From the NCBI RefSeq assembly GCF_000505665.1, contig NC_023033.1:1640313-1704312 (forward strand): 64,000 nucleotides of DNA, read 5' to 3'. A program made the translations under genes and the position numbers. Source of the DNA: Thermosynechococcus sp. NK55a (lineage in GTDB: Bacteria > Cyanobacteriota > Cyanobacteriia > Thermosynechococcales > Thermosynechococcaceae). This document shows positions 55,308 through 64,000 of this stretch, in pieces; position 1 is the stretch's first letter; each line of letters starts with the position of its first letter. The notes under the pieces are model-generated. The model saw only the letters and a list, made by a program, of their open reading frames with translations, ran no database searches and was not told where the DNA came from.

Positions 55308-56102
55308 ATGGAAGACCGTCATCGCAATTCCCAAGCTGCTAGTAGGGGTCTAGGCCCCCTTGAATGGGGAGCAACGGGGTTAGCAGTTGTCTTATCTGTG
55401 GCTGCTGCTGCGACGCAACAGACAATTTTGAGCGCGATCGCCCCCTTGCCCCTTTCGTTGGCGGTGGGTTTAAACTTAGTGAGCCGTAAAAAACTGGCTG
55501 ACCAGTTCCAAGTCTTTGGCCAACAACAGGAGGCCAAAATGGCTGAACTGGTGGCGTCCCAAGGGCAGCAGCAGTCAGAGTTGGGTCACCTCGCCCTTGC
55601 CCTTGCTCAGGTGCGCGATCGCCTTGAGGATGTGCAAAAACAGGTGATGCAACTCAACCAAGGGGCACAGCATCTCCATGACTACACGCGCATTCTCGAC
55701 ACGGAGCAAAAAGAAATTGAACAGGTTCTTGACTGCCTGCGGGAAATTGAGAAAAATACCCAAGTTATCCAAGTGAATCCCAGCCATGCCAAGGCCTACT
55801 ACAACCGCGGTCTGACCCATCAGCGTCTAGGGGATGTCGAAGCAGCCATTCTCGATTACACAGAAGCGATTCGCCTCAACGATACCTATGCCAAGGCCTA
55901 TCATAATCGCGGTGTGGCCCGCTCAACGGTGGGCGATCGCAAGGGAGCAGTAGAGGATCTGCGTACAGCAGCGAAGCTGTTCTTTGAACAGGGGGATATT
56001 AGCAGTTATCAGCGAGCACGGGATCTGGCCAAGCGCATCCATGAAGTGGGGAGTATTGAACAGGACAATAAAGAACTACCCTTAGAAATCCTCTTCTCCT
56101 AG
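55308..56102 (+). CDS. TPR-repeat membrane protein (Slr0151-like)
   Basis: A 264-residue protein. A hydrophobic pair lies at residues 20-60 (GATGLAVVLSVAAAATQQTIL, SLAVGLNLV), then a coiled-coil segment (70-145, Gln/Glu-rich) and TPR units starting at NPSHAKAYYNRGLTHQRLGD and NDTYAKAYHNRGVARSTVGD. Such TPR proteins scaffold photosystem II assembly; Slr0151 is implicated in repair. ATG at 55308 with AGAGGG upstream. Confidence 0.85.
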   Translation: MEDRHRNSQAASRGLGPLEWGATGLAVVLSVAAAATQQTILSAIAPLPLSLAVGLNLVSRKKLADQFQVFGQQQEAKMAELVASQGQQQSELGHLALALAQVRDRLEDVQKQVMQLNQGAQHLHDYTRILDTEQKEIEQVLDCLREIEKNTQVIQVNPSHAKAYYNRGLTHQRLGDVEAAILDYTEAIRLNDTYAKAYHNRGVARSTVGDRKGAVEDLRTAAKLFFEQGDISSYQRARDLAKRIHEVGSIEQDNKELPLEILFS

Positions 56103-56197
56103 GGGGCAGTTATTTTGCGCCTGAGCCTGCATTGACAGGCCCGCGATCGCGAATCATATTGAGAGCTGTTTTTTGACGAACGAGTTGAGGCTGGTGA

Positions 56198-57988
56198 TTG
56201 GCCACAGCGCATGCTGCCTTAAGTTCGCGTTACCGGCTGGTGGATCTTGCAGGTCAGGGCCAGTACGGACAGGTCTACTTGGCAGTTCATCGCCAGTCGG
56301 GGGCACTGGTCGCAATTAAGGTACTCAATGAGCAGCAATTGTTGACCCGTGGCTTTTTACGGGAGTTGAATTTTCTCCTGACGCTGCAGCATCCCCATGT
56401 GGTTGGCTGTCAAGCAATTGACTATATTCGCCTGCACCATAGCCCCCAAGTGAGACGCAGTTTGGTGATGGACTATTGTGCTGGGGGGACATTGCGATCG
56501 CTCTTAGAACAAGAACAGGCCTTACCCCTGACGACCGCCTTGCGCCTCACACTGGATGTTCTCGCAGCCTTGGCCTATGCCCATCATCGCGGCATTCTCC
56601 ACTGCGATCTCAAACCGGAAAATATCCTGCTGGAGGTAACTGCTACGGGTTGGCAGGCAAAAGTATCCGATTTTGGCGTGGCGCGGCTAATTGAGGATGT
56701 CAAGGGCAGCGGTCAAACCGGATCCCCTGCCTATATGGCACCGGAGCGTTTCTATGGTCAGACGCTACCCGCTTCAGATCTCTATGCAGTGGGGATCCTC
56801 ATGTACGAAATGATTGTTGGCGATCGCCCCTTCCACGGTACCCCTGCTGAACTCATGGCTGCCCACCTCAGCCGCCCCTATACCCTTCCCGAGGGACTGC
56901 CCTTTCTGGTGCGGAGCACTATTGCTAAGGCATTAGATAAATTACCGCAGCGCCGCTATAAAAGTGCAGCGGAAATGACGATGGCTGTGCAACTCGCTCT
57001 CGAGATCATCGAAGCAGAGTGTCATGAGCAGCCTCTATTGTTTTCTAGGTCACCGGCGGCGGTTTGGCTGGGGGAACCCCAAGGTTTTTCTTTGCCGCGA
57101 CCGCCCCGACCGGTTGCCAGCACGGCCACAAGTTTCTATGGGGTGGTGGGCGATCGCCTGTGGGCTTGGCAAAGCAGGGATTCTCAGCCTGAAGTGATCG
57201 GTCAATGGCCGCTGCCACCCCTACCGCTTCAACTCTATGGTGGCCAGTTGAGGGCTTGGCTGCGGCTCCAGGGGCTGCCCCCACAGCTTTACTGCATTGA
57301 TGAGCAGCAGATTCCCCTAGGATGTCGTCTGCTGCCCACCCACAACAGGTTAGCCATTGATGCCAGTGGTTACTGGTGTGCAGAAACCGAGATTGATAGT
57401 GATGTTGGCACATTGAGGCTGCATGTCCAACAACTGAATGGTCAAGGAGAGCGCACACTTTGCTGTGGGTGGCAGGGACGGGTGTGGGTCGATACACTCC
57501 TGCTCAATCGTCGCTATGGCGCGGTGATTAGTCGCTCCCAACATCCTGAAACGGCCCATCCCATCACTCATTTTCAACTCTTTGACCGCCGAGGACACTG
57601 GCGACTCTACACCCAACTGCCTGCCCACTTGACGTTGTTCACCCCTGCCCATAACCAACCATGGCAAGTAGCGGCGTTTGAGGATCATCCGCAGCAACCT
57701 CTACTGATGCTCCTACATTTGCGGCCTTGGCGGATTCAACGCTTGGGGCTGCGGTTTCGTCCTCAATTTCTCTGTGCCACACCTTGGGGCTATGTGGTGG
57801 CGGGTCGCCATAGTTTGAGTTTAGTGACCCACAGCGGCGAAATTGTCGGTACGGCGGACAGTGAACCGCAGATTGATGGCCTTGGCTTTACGGGCGATCG
57901 CCACCTTTGGTTGATTCGCCGGCAAGGAAGTGAGTGTGTGATACAAACCTGGGACATTACCACGTGGGACATTGACCTCATCCTCTAG
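56198..57988 (+). CDS. spkG: Ser/Thr protein kinase (SpkG-like)
   Basis: A 596-residue protein with an N-terminal Hanks-type kinase domain (residues 11-270). Gly-loop GQGQYGQVYL (20-29), Lys in VAIKVL (K41), alphaC Glu in RGFLRELNFL (E56), HCDLKPEN with catalytic Asp137 and Asn142, DFG at 158-160, then APERF. The HRD Arg is Cys, so it is a non-RD kinase, likely without activation-loop Arg control. Residues 290-596 resemble no domain I know and have no membrane helix. The start is TTG at 56198. Operon order matches slr0152 (spkG). Confidence 0.87.
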   Translation: MATAHAALSSRYRLVDLAGQGQYGQVYLAVHRQSGALVAIKVLNEQQLLTRGFLRELNFLLTLQHPHVVGCQAIDYIRLHHSPQVRRSLVMDYCAGGTLRSLLEQEQALPLTTALRLTLDVLAALAYAHHRGILHCDLKPENILLEVTATGWQAKVSDFGVARLIEDVKGSGQTGSPAYMAPERFYGQTLPASDLYAVGILMYEMIVGDRPFHGTPAELMAAHLSRPYTLPEGLPFLVRSTIAKALDKLPQRRYKSAAEMTMAVQLALEIIEAECHEQPLLFSRSPAAVWLGEPQGFSLPRPPRPVASTATSFYGVVGDRLWAWQSRDSQPEVIGQWPLPPLPLQLYGGQLRAWLRLQGLPPQLYCIDEQQIPLGCRLLPTHNRLAIDASGYWCAETEIDSDVGTLRLHVQQLNGQGERTLCCGWQGRVWVDTLLLNRRYGAVISRSQHPETAHPITHFQLFDRRGHWRLYTQLPAHLTLFTPAHNQPWQVAAFEDHPQQPLLMLLHLRPWRIQRLGLRFRPQFLCATPWGYVVAGRHSLSLVTHSGEIVGTADSEPQIDGLGFTGDRHLWLIRRQGSECVIQTWDITTWDIDLIL

Positions 57989-58031
57989 GCCAGCAACCTA
58001 TGATAGAAAGAATAGCTGGGGGATATGACCC

Positions 58032-58988
58032 ATGAAACAGCCGCAGATTCTCAAAATTACCCGCAAAGCTGCCAGTCTTAAACAAAAGCAAAAGCAGCAG
58101 TCATCTCCTGTAGCGCTTGATGTAACAGCAACAACGGTAGCCTCTGAATCCGTCGTTGAGGTAGCCGCCAGCGATCGCGACAGTGCCCAGGGGCGTCAAC
58201 ATTGGTGGAGTGAACGCTGGATAGGTGTGCTGGAGTCCTTTGGCTGGCGACGGCGCCTAGAGCGGGCACGCAATTATGTGCGGGAGGGTCGAGTCCTAAC
58301 CTTAGAGTTCAAGGGCAACCAAGTTCATGCCCAAGTGCAGGGCACAGCTCCCGACCCCTATCACGTCAAACTGCATTTGGATGCCTTTAGTGAAGAGCAG
58401 TGGCAATATGCCATTGACGGCATGGCACAAAAAGCCTTCTATGCCGCGAAGCTCCTGGCGGGTGAACTGCCCCCCAGCATTGAAGAAGTCTTTACCCAAG
58501 CTGGACTGAGTTTATTTCCCTTTACGAAATTTGACATCCATAGCCGCTGTACTTGTCCTGACCCAGTCAATCCCTGCAAACATATTGGCGCGGTCTATTA
58601 CTTGTTGGGACAGTACTTCAACGAAGATCCCTTTCTACTCTTTCAATTGCGGGGCAAAACCAAAGAGGAGATTCTCCAACGCCTGCGCCACTATCGGGCA
58701 ACAGCGACCACCCCCTCGATGGTGCCTACCCCCCCACCCCTCTATGAGCCGCCGAAAACCGATGCTCGCTTTTGCCAATATCGCCAACCCCTACCTCCAG
58801 AGTTAGTGGTGCTGGTCCCCAGTGGCCAACCCCATGGGGTGCTTTCAGTCTTACCCCCCTTTCCCCACGAGGTTTCCAGTGAAGTAGCACAGTTAATGGC
58901 CACCCTAGAGCAGATGTACAGCAGTGCCAGTCTTGCCGCCTGTCGCTTGGCCATGAGTGAACCCCCTGGAGTAGCAAGTGACCAATGA
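58032..58988 (+). CDS. SWIM zinc-finger protein
   Basis: A 318-residue protein. The SWIM motif is in SRCTCPDPVNPCKHIGAVYYLL (C-x-C...C-x-H) near residues 174-195. Before it are a basic N-terminus (KITRKAASLKQKQKQQ) and a WWSERWIGVLESFGW segment; after it a Pro-rich tail. SWIM proteins are often next to SNF2-type helicases, but none is here. The stop overlaps the ATG of a small ORF (ATGA). Confidence 0.85.
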   Translation: MKQPQILKITRKAASLKQKQKQQSSPVALDVTATTVASESVVEVAASDRDSAQGRQHWWSERWIGVLESFGWRRRLERARNYVREGRVLTLEFKGNQVHAQVQGTAPDPYHVKLHLDAFSEEQWQYAIDGMAQKAFYAAKLLAGELPPSIEEVFTQAGLSLFPFTKFDIHSRCTCPDPVNPCKHIGAVYYLLGQYFNEDPFLLFQLRGKTKEEILQRLRHYRATATTPSMVPTPPPLYEPPKTDARFCQYRQPLPPELVVLVPSGQPHGVLSVLPPFPHEVSSEVAQLMATLEQMYSSASLAACRLAMSEPPGVASDQ

Positions 58989-59152
58989 GACCAAGCCAGT
59001 ATGACGGTTACAGCGAAAGTCTTAAACATGGTCTCAAAGTAGAGGCCGTTTTCCTAGAATTGGCCCGCAAGCAGGGATTCCAAGTTCACCACACCAGCGA
59101 AGCTGCTGATATAGCTAGGTTGATCGCCCCCCTCCAGTTGGCCAACCTATGA
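58985..59152 (+). CDS. 55-residue hypothetical ORF coupled to the SWIM gene
   Basis: The ATG at 58985 overlaps the SWIM gene's stop in an ATGA. It encodes a 55-residue protein with a helix-forming sequence (KHGLKVEAVFLELARKQGF) and no known motif. Translational coupling supports it, but the length is short and there is no homologue I recognise. It could be the start of a longer gene lost by mutation. Confidence 0.45.
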   Translation: MRPSQYDGYSESLKHGLKVEAVFLELARKQGFQVHHTSEAADIARLIAPLQLANL

Positions 59153-59154
59153 AG

Positions 59155-59195
59155 GCCCTAAAAAATAAAAAATATCAGGGCAAATATCCTGCCCT
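59155..59195 (-). terminator. Rho-independent-type terminator after cobT
   Basis: On the minus strand AGGGCA (59195-59190) pairs with TGCCCT (59182-59177), followed by GATA and then TTTTTTATTTTT. It lies about 90 bases after the cobT stop, oriented correctly. Confidence 0.6.
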
Positions 59196-59284
59196 CCTGG
59201 TCGAAACCCATCTTCCCCTTCCGAGCAATGGCGAGGGGCTCAACCCCCAGCAGATTTGCCCTTTTGCCAAATAAATTCAAGCGG

Positions 59285-60373
59285 TTACATCCCCTTAGCC
59301 CAGCGATCGCCCAACCTGTCAACAATATCCACCATTTCTGAATTGCTCCAACCCGCCAGTAAATGGCCAGCAATGGCACAGCCCCCCGCACCCACGCCTT
59401 CCTTGACAAATCCCTGTTCATAGGCCCGCAGGGCAGAGTGACGGGATGAGCTGAAGTCAAGTTGAGTGTAAATGAGTGGACACTGGACACGCTCAGCCAA
59501 GCGGTGAATCTGAGCCGTTTGGTCTTCAATCAGCCAACGAGTTGTGCCCACCACAATTTGTTCCGGATGCCAAGGAAGCTGACGCCACTGGGCGATCGCC
59601 CGCCCAAACGCATAGACTGCGATCATTTGCGATCCCCCCGCCAGCAAAACACCACAGGTTTGACTGGCCCGCAGGGCCATAGCAGCGACCACCACCTGCA
59701 TTGGATCGCCAATGGCCGCTACACAGGTGAAGGGGTTTGCCTTAGGAGGGAGATGGGCCAGCCCCTTTTGAACGAGTGACCACTTTTGGGTATGGTTGCT
59801 TTGGCGATGGCTACTGCCGACACAATCGCGAGCGGGGATGCCCAGGCTTTCACAGAGGGCAAGGGCAGTGGTTGTGCCCGCCACGACGCATTCAGCAATG
59901 ATTAGCCATGGATATTGGCTGCTGAGCTTGGCACCCCAAGACCATCCCTGTTCCCAGAGGTGCGCTACCATTTGCGCTGTCATCGCCTGACCCGTGGTTA
60001 GGCAGCGAGCTGGTGTGCCCCCCAAATCAATCATCTCGGGCAAACGCGGTAGGGGTAAACCCGCATCAAAGACGTAAAGGGGCAACGCCAAAGCCTCAAT
60101 GAGGGCACGACTAATCAGGGCCGGGGAAGCACCCGCCGCCAGGGGCGGTAGGGCATAGTGGTAGTGGGGTTGAATGCCTCGCAGGAGGAACTCACCATCG
60201 GCCAAGGCGGTGATTTGGCGATCGCCGGCGGTTTGACCCGCTGCCGAGATCCCGGGAATTAATGCCGTCTCTGTAAATCCAAGAACACAGACTAGGGCAG
60301 GAAAGTCTTGGTGCTGGCGGTGGCGATCGCGCCAAGCACCCGCGATGGATTCTCCAGTTGCAACGCCAATCAT
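59285..60373 (-). CDS. cobT: Nicotinate mononucleotide-dependent phosphoribosyltransferase (CobT-like)
   Basis: A 362-residue protein of the TIGR00303 family. ATGESIAGAW starts it, GAGASPA-like (AAGASPALISRA), VFDAGLPLPR, IAECVVAGTTTALAL and AIGDPMQVVVAAMALRA follow. These enzymes make alpha-ribazole phosphate or the related lower-ligand nucleotide of cobamides; cyanobacteria often make pseudocobalamin. ATG at 60373 is preferred because the upstream part has no family match. It sits 1 base after pgeF and is followed by a terminator. Confidence 0.87.
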   Translation of the reverse strand: MIGVATGESIAGAWRDRHRQHQDFPALVCVLGFTETALIPGISAAGQTAGDRQITALADGEFLLRGIQPHYHYALPPLAAGASPALISRALIEALALPLYVFDAGLPLPRLPEMIDLGGTPARCLTTGQAMTAQMVAHLWEQGWSWGAKLSSQYPWLIIAECVVAGTTTALALCESLGIPARDCVGSSHRQSNHTQKWSLVQKGLAHLPPKANPFTCVAAIGDPMQVVVAAMALRASQTCGVLLAGGSQMIAVYAFGRAIAQWRQLPWHPEQIVVGTTRWLIEDQTAQIHRLAERVQCPLIYTQLDFSSSRHSALRAYEQGFVKEGVGAGGCAIAGHLLAGWSNSEMVDIVDRLGDRWAKGM

Positions 60374-60374
60374 C

Positions 60375-61145
60375 CTAAGCGAACCGACTGACAATTCCCG
60401 ACCACTGCACCTGCTTGCGGTGTTCACGGCGATAGGAGAAAAAGAACTCAGCATCCCGAAACGTACAGTGGGGACACAGGGCAATTTGCTCCTCCTTTAG
60501 CCCCAATTGCAGCAATTGCAAGCGATTCACGCGGGCCACATCCACCCGCAGTCGCTGAGGATCAGCGTCAAGAAAAACAACCTCTGCATCTAGGGCAGCG
60601 AAACGCTGGTAGAGATCATCGCGCTCAGTGGTTTCTGTCACCCCCTCAAGAATAGTCTGCCCCAAGGCACGGGCAACATTCAGCCCCACTTGATAGACCT
60701 CACCGCGAATAGCAGGCCCCATGGCAATCCGTAAATTGGCAAGATGACTGCCCAATGCCTGCATCTGCTGGAGCGTGGCCCTAGAGATTTGGCTTGCTGT
60801 CCCCCGCCACCCCGCATGAATGGCTGCGACTCGGCCACTGGCGACATCGGCAATCAGCAAGGGTACGCAGTCGGCACTACAAACCCAGAGGGCTTGTTCA
60901 GGCTCTGTGGCCACAAGCGCATCAGCTTCCAAGCGCTGATCACAGGCTAAAATTTCTGCTGCCAAAGCAACGCGATGACCATGCACCTGTTGTGTTCGCA
61001 GCGGTGTTGCTATTGTTCCTAGGGCTGCGGTGAGGGTGCTGAGGTCTTGTCCTTGCCAATCGCGAGTAAAAAAGCCGTGGGGAAACTGCTGCAAGAGATC
61101 GCAGGTGAGAAAGCGCCCAAGGTCAGTGGTGTGCCAGTGCCACAT
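60375..61145 (-). CDS. pgeF: Peptidoglycan editing factor PgeF (laccase-domain, YfiH family)
   Basis: A 256-residue protein. QQVHGHRV contains the His of the zinc site, SADCVPLLIAD the Cys, and AIHAGWRGTASQI the second His. Members hydrolyse L-Ser from wrong muropeptides, though some act as nucleoside enzymes. C-terminal FRDAEFFFSYRREH is family-typical. It precedes cobT with one base between them. Confidence 0.93.
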   Translation of the reverse strand: MWHWHTTDLGRFLTCDLLQQFPHGFFTRDWQGQDLSTLTAALGTIATPLRTQQVHGHRVALAAEILACDQRLEADALVATEPEQALWVCSADCVPLLIADVASGRVAAIHAGWRGTASQISRATLQQMQALGSHLANLRIAMGPAIRGEVYQVGLNVARALGQTILEGVTETTERDDLYQRFAALDAEVVFLDADPQRLRVDVARVNRLQLLQLGLKEEQIALCPHCTFRDAEFFFSYRREHRKQVQWSGIVSRFA

Positions 61146-61277
61146 TGTCAGATTGGTCAGATTGGATCAATGGTTTTCTAAGGTATGGATAACCAACGGG
61201 CGACTCACCATTCCAATGTATCCTTGTTTTTTAATCTGACTGATGCGGTTTATCGGGGAGAAAGTCCTCAATGGGAT

Positions 61278-61991
61278 CTAAGCAGCGGGGGGCAAGTCAA
61301 AGAGAACTGTAGTCATATAGCGTTCTGCCCAAGCGCTGCCAAAGGCTTTTTCAAGCACACGGCGCGTTTTGTCGTTTTGCTGTTGCTGATGGCAGTACTG
61401 CTGCTGCCCGGCAATGACAGCCTCTGGCTGATCCGTAGGTACAGCCTGCTGGCTCAGTTGGCAGTGGAGGGTGAGGTACTCACCAATGCGATTTAGAAAT
61501 TGCTGTTCCTCCGTTTCTCCCTGTGGCCGAATAAAAATGCAAAAAGGCGAGAAGATATGCCCCCAAGGGGGCAACTCACGCGGTTGACTAAAGGTGAGCT
61601 TCGGCAAAGCACTTAAGGCGGCGGTGTAGGCCGCGGGCAACTGACCCGTCACAGGGGAAAGATCCACAATCGCAGCACTTATTTGCCCGCGGCCACCGAC
61701 GAGATCGCAGCCAAACATAGGTAGGTCGTAGCGCGGCTCTGGAAACATGACGCAGTGCAAAATGTCCAAACTCTCCCCTACCCGTGCCAATTCAAGGTGG
61801 AGCTTGCGAAAGGGAGGGGCTTGGTAGCAGTGGTTCTCAATCGTTAGCCGTTCCCCTTCCAGTTTACCCTCGACATAACCGAAATCTTCAGGCAGGGCGT
61901 AGGGTGCCAAGGGAAGGAAAGCCTGCCAAATCGCTTCAATGCGATCGGCGAGCCGCTGAATCAGAGGATGTTGGTGTTGACGCACAGACAT
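61278..61991 (-). CDS. pcyA: Phycocyanobilin:ferredoxin oxidoreductase
   Basis: Reduces biliverdin IXalpha to phycocyanobilin, the chromophore of phycobilisomes, by ferredoxin. 237 residues. [39 protein letters not shown] carries the Glu, His and Asp of the active site, and [10 protein letters not shown] with the C-terminal helix [14 protein letters not shown] follows. It lies between the SHC and pgeF genes. Confidence 0.97.
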   Translation of the reverse strand: MSVRQHQHPLIQRLADRIEAIWQAFLPLAPYALPEDFGYVEGKLEGERLTIENHCYQAPPFRKLHLELARVGESLDILHCVMFPEPRYDLPMFGCDLVGGRGQISAAIVDLSPVTGQLPAAYTAALSALPKLTFSQPRELPPWGHIFSPFCIFIRPQGETEEQQFLNRIGEYLTLHCQLSQQAVPTDQPEAVIAGQQQYCHQQQQNDKTRRVLEKAFGSAWAERYMTTVLFDLPPAA

Positions 61992-62078
61992 AGCCTTGAT
62001 TGTAACCCAAGTCTAGGCCGCTTGCGAGGGAGCGATCGCCCCCGCTAAACTAACCAAGAGTCTAACAGCCGAGAGATT

Positions 62079-64000
62079 ATGCCAACTCCACTTACGACGG
62101 CCATTGACCCAAAGCAACTTCAACAGGCGATTCGCGCTAGCCAAGACTTTCTCTTTTCGCAACAATATGCCGAGGGCTACTGGTGGGCGGAATTGGAGTC
62201 CAATGTAACCATGACCGCCGAGGTAATCCTGCTCCACAAAATCTGGGGCACCGAACAGCGGTTACCCTTGGCCAAAGTGGAACAGTATTTACGCAACCAG
62301 CAGCGAGATCACGGCGGTTGGGAACTGTTTTATGGCGATGGTGGTGATCTCAGCACCAGTGTTGAGGCCTACATGGGACTGCGGCTCTTGGGCGTTCCCG
62401 AAACCGATCCGGCCTTGGTGAGGGCACGGCAATTTATCCTTGTCCGCGGTGGCATTAGCAAAACCCGCATCTTTACCAAACTGCACCTTGCCCTCATTGG
62501 CTGCTATGACTGGCGGGGGATTCCCTCCCTGCCTTCTTGGATCATGCTTTTGCCAGAAGGTAGCCCCTTCACCATTTATGAAATGTCCAGTTGGGCACGC
62601 AGCAGCACGGTGCCACTGTTGATTGTCATGGATCGCAAGCCGGTTTATGCGATGGACCCGCCCATTACCCTCGATGAACTCTATGCCGAAGGGCGGGCAA
62701 ACGTGGTCTGGGAACTGCCCCGCCAAGGCGACTGGAGTGATGTTTTTATTGGCCTCGATCGCCTCTTCAAGCTCTTTGAAACCCTGAAGATTGATCCCCT
62801 CAGAGAACAGGGGCTCAAGGCTGCTGAGGAGTGGGTGCTGGAGCATCAAGAACCCAGTGGCGATTGGGGCGGCATTATTCCGGCAATGCTCAACTCCCTA
62901 TTGGCGTTGCGTGCCCTTGACTATGCTGTTGATGACCCCATTGTGCAGCGGGGGATGGCAGCAGTGGATCGTTTTGCCATTGAAACAGAGACTGAATATC
63001 GCGTGCAGCCCTGTGTCTCTCCGGTTTGGGATACCGCCTTAGTGATGCGAGCCATGGTGGATTCAGGTGTTGCTCCCGATCATCCCGCCCTTGTCAAAGC
63101 TGGCGAATGGCTGCTCTCCAAGCAAATCCTTGACTATGGAGACTGGCACGTAAAAAACAAAAAGGGGCAGCCGGGGGGATGGGCCTTTGAATTTGAGAAT
63201 CGCTTCTACCCCGATGTGGATGATACCGCAGTAGTGGTGATGGCCCTCCATGCCGTGACCCTGCCCGATGAAAACCTAAAACGGCGAGCCCTTGAGCGGG
63301 CAGTCGCTTGGATTGCCTCAATGCAGTGTCGGCCGGGGGGCTGGGCGGCCTTTGATGTGGACAACGACCAAGATTGGCTAAATACCATTCCCTACGGCGA
63401 TCTCAAGGCAATGATTGACCCGAATACTGCTGATGTCACGGCACGGGTGCTGGAGATGGTGGGGCGGTGTCAGGTGGCCTTTGACAGTGGTGCCCTCGAT
63501 CGCGCCCTTGCCTACTTGCGCAATGAGCAGGAACCGGAAGGCTGTTGGTTTGGCCGCTGGGGGGTGAATTACCTCTATGGCACGAGTGGGGTTTTGGCGG
63601 CCCTCTCCCTTGTGGCTCCTCCCTACGATCGCTGGCGTATTCGCCGTGCCGCTGAGTGGTTGGTGCAGTGTCAAAATGCCGATGGCGGCTGGGGTGAAAC
63701 CTGCTGGAGCTACAATGACCCTTCCCTCAAGGGCCAAGGGGATAGCACCGCTTCCCAAACCGCTTGGGCCATTATTGGCCTTTTGGCCGCTGGCGATGCC
63801 ACGGGGGACTACGCTGCAGAGGCTATTGAAAAGGGAATTGCCTATCTTCTTGAGACGCAGCGCCCAGACGGCACATGGCATGAGGATTACTTCACTGGCA
63901 CCGGCTTTCCCTGCCACTTTTACTTGAAGTACCACTACTACCAGCAGCACTTTCCACTGACAGCCTTGGGCCGTTATGCCCGCTGGCGCAATCTTTTAGC
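62079..64000 (+). CDS. shc: Squalene-hopene cyclase, 3' end truncated by the window
   Basis: 640 codons are visible to the end of the window; the stop is not. It cyclises squalene to hopene for membrane hopanoids. Motif DVDD at residues 379-382 is the DxDD catalytic acid site. QW repeats are seen (QQYAEGYWWAEL, DGGDLSTSVEAYMGL-type, GGWGETCWSYND). The C-terminal segment FPCHFYLKYHYYQQHFPLTALGRY is typical of the last helix, so the gene probably ends within a few codons. It is divergent from pcyA with an 87-base gap. Confidence 0.96.
   Translation, partial: MPTPLTTAIDPKQLQQAIRASQDFLFSQQYAEGYWWAELESNVTMTAEVILLHKIWGTEQRLPLAKVEQYLRNQQRDHGGWELFYGDGGDLSTSVEAYMGLRLLGVPETDPALVRARQFILVRGGISKTRIFTKLHLALIGCYDWRGIPSLPSWIMLLPEGSPFTIYEMSSWARSSTVPLLIVMDRKPVYAMDPPITLDELYAEGRANVVWELPRQGDWSDVFIGLDRLFKLFETLKIDPLREQGLKAAEEWVLEHQEPSGDWGGIIPAMLNSLLALRALDYAVDDPIVQRGMAAVDRFAIETETEYRVQPCVSPVWDTALVMRAMVDSGVAPDHPALVKAGEWLLSKQILDYGDWHVKNKKGQPGGWAFEFENRFYPDVDDTAVVVMALHAVTLPDENLKRRALERAVAWIASMQCRPGGWAAFDVDNDQDWLNTIPYGDLKAMIDPNTADVTARVLEMVGRCQVAFDSGALDRALAYLRNEQEPEGCWFGRWGVNYLYGTSGVLAALSLVAPPYDRWRIRRAAEWLVQCQNADGGWGETCWSYNDPSLKGQGDSTASQTAWAIIGLLAAGDATGDYAAEAIEKGIAYLLETQRPDGTWHEDYFTGTGFPCHFYLKYHYYQQHFPLTALGRYARWRNLL

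Overview
The window is chromosomal DNA of a unicellular cyanobacterium. Photosynthesis and phycobilin genes (psaK, pcyA), the inorganic-carbon gene ictB, a tRNA-Leu(UAA) interrupted by a group I intron, a cyanobacterial-type Hfq, several cyanobacteria-only families (DUF3153, DUF3318, DUF3593) and the very frequent HIP1 octamer GCGATCGC all agree. Thermosynechococcus or a close relative is my best guess from gene content and protein style; this is an inference. I see no insertion sequence, prophage or CRISPR array, so the window is mostly core genome with a few accessory spots.

Layout. 1-3.6 kb: ictB, a small zinc-ribbon gene, then a candidate chromosome origin with at least seven perfect cyanobacterial DnaA boxes, a short GC linker, CTA/TAG trinucleotide runs and an AT-rich core, followed by an ArsA-like protein without a P-loop. 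3.6-14.5 kb: housekeeping genes (hisD, ruvB, ilvC, an RRM RNA-binding protein, mnmA, rpoZ, a fused radical-SAM protein, nanE, 1-Cys peroxiredoxin). 14.6-30 kb: envelope and membrane proteins, pepP, the split tRNA-Leu, a CobD-like aminotransferase behind HU, pgk, a universal stress protein, a GH57/DUF3536 protein, trpF, psaK, a beta-lactamase-fold protein and pyk. 30-34.3 kb: a probable Zur-controlled COG0523 GTPase with a DUF2256 mini-protein, then a trimeric-autotransporter-like adhesin gene made of mosaic repeats and interrupted by one frameshift. 34.4-51.9 kb: a CHASE2 adenylate cyclase, tRNA-Tyr, typA, ABC1 kinase, thioredoxin, a UbiH-type hydroxylase, a methyltransferase, the operon dapF-VWA-matrixin-DUF819 (the last frameshifted in an A7 run), hfq, larC and an alkyltransferase-like protein with Trp in place of the active Cys. 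52.2-58 kb: an operon matching the Synechocystis slr0144-slr0152 photosystem II accessory cluster. 58-64 kb: a SWIM protein with a 55-residue overlapping ORF, cobT, pgeF, pcyA and a squalene-hopene cyclase cut by the window end.

Functional themes: central carbon metabolism (pgk, pyk, ictB), amino acids (hisD, ilvC, trpF, dapF), cobalamin (cobD, cobT), photosynthesis (psaK, pcyA, the V4R operon), translation and RNA (mnmA, tRNAs, hfq, RRM protein, typA) and the envelope (adhesin, hopanoid synthesis, peptidoglycan-related enzymes). The least conventional parts are the origin candidate, the adhesin gene, the Zur-box/COG0523/DUF2256 unit, the VWA-matrixin-DUF819 operon and the V4R operon with its internally repeated protein.
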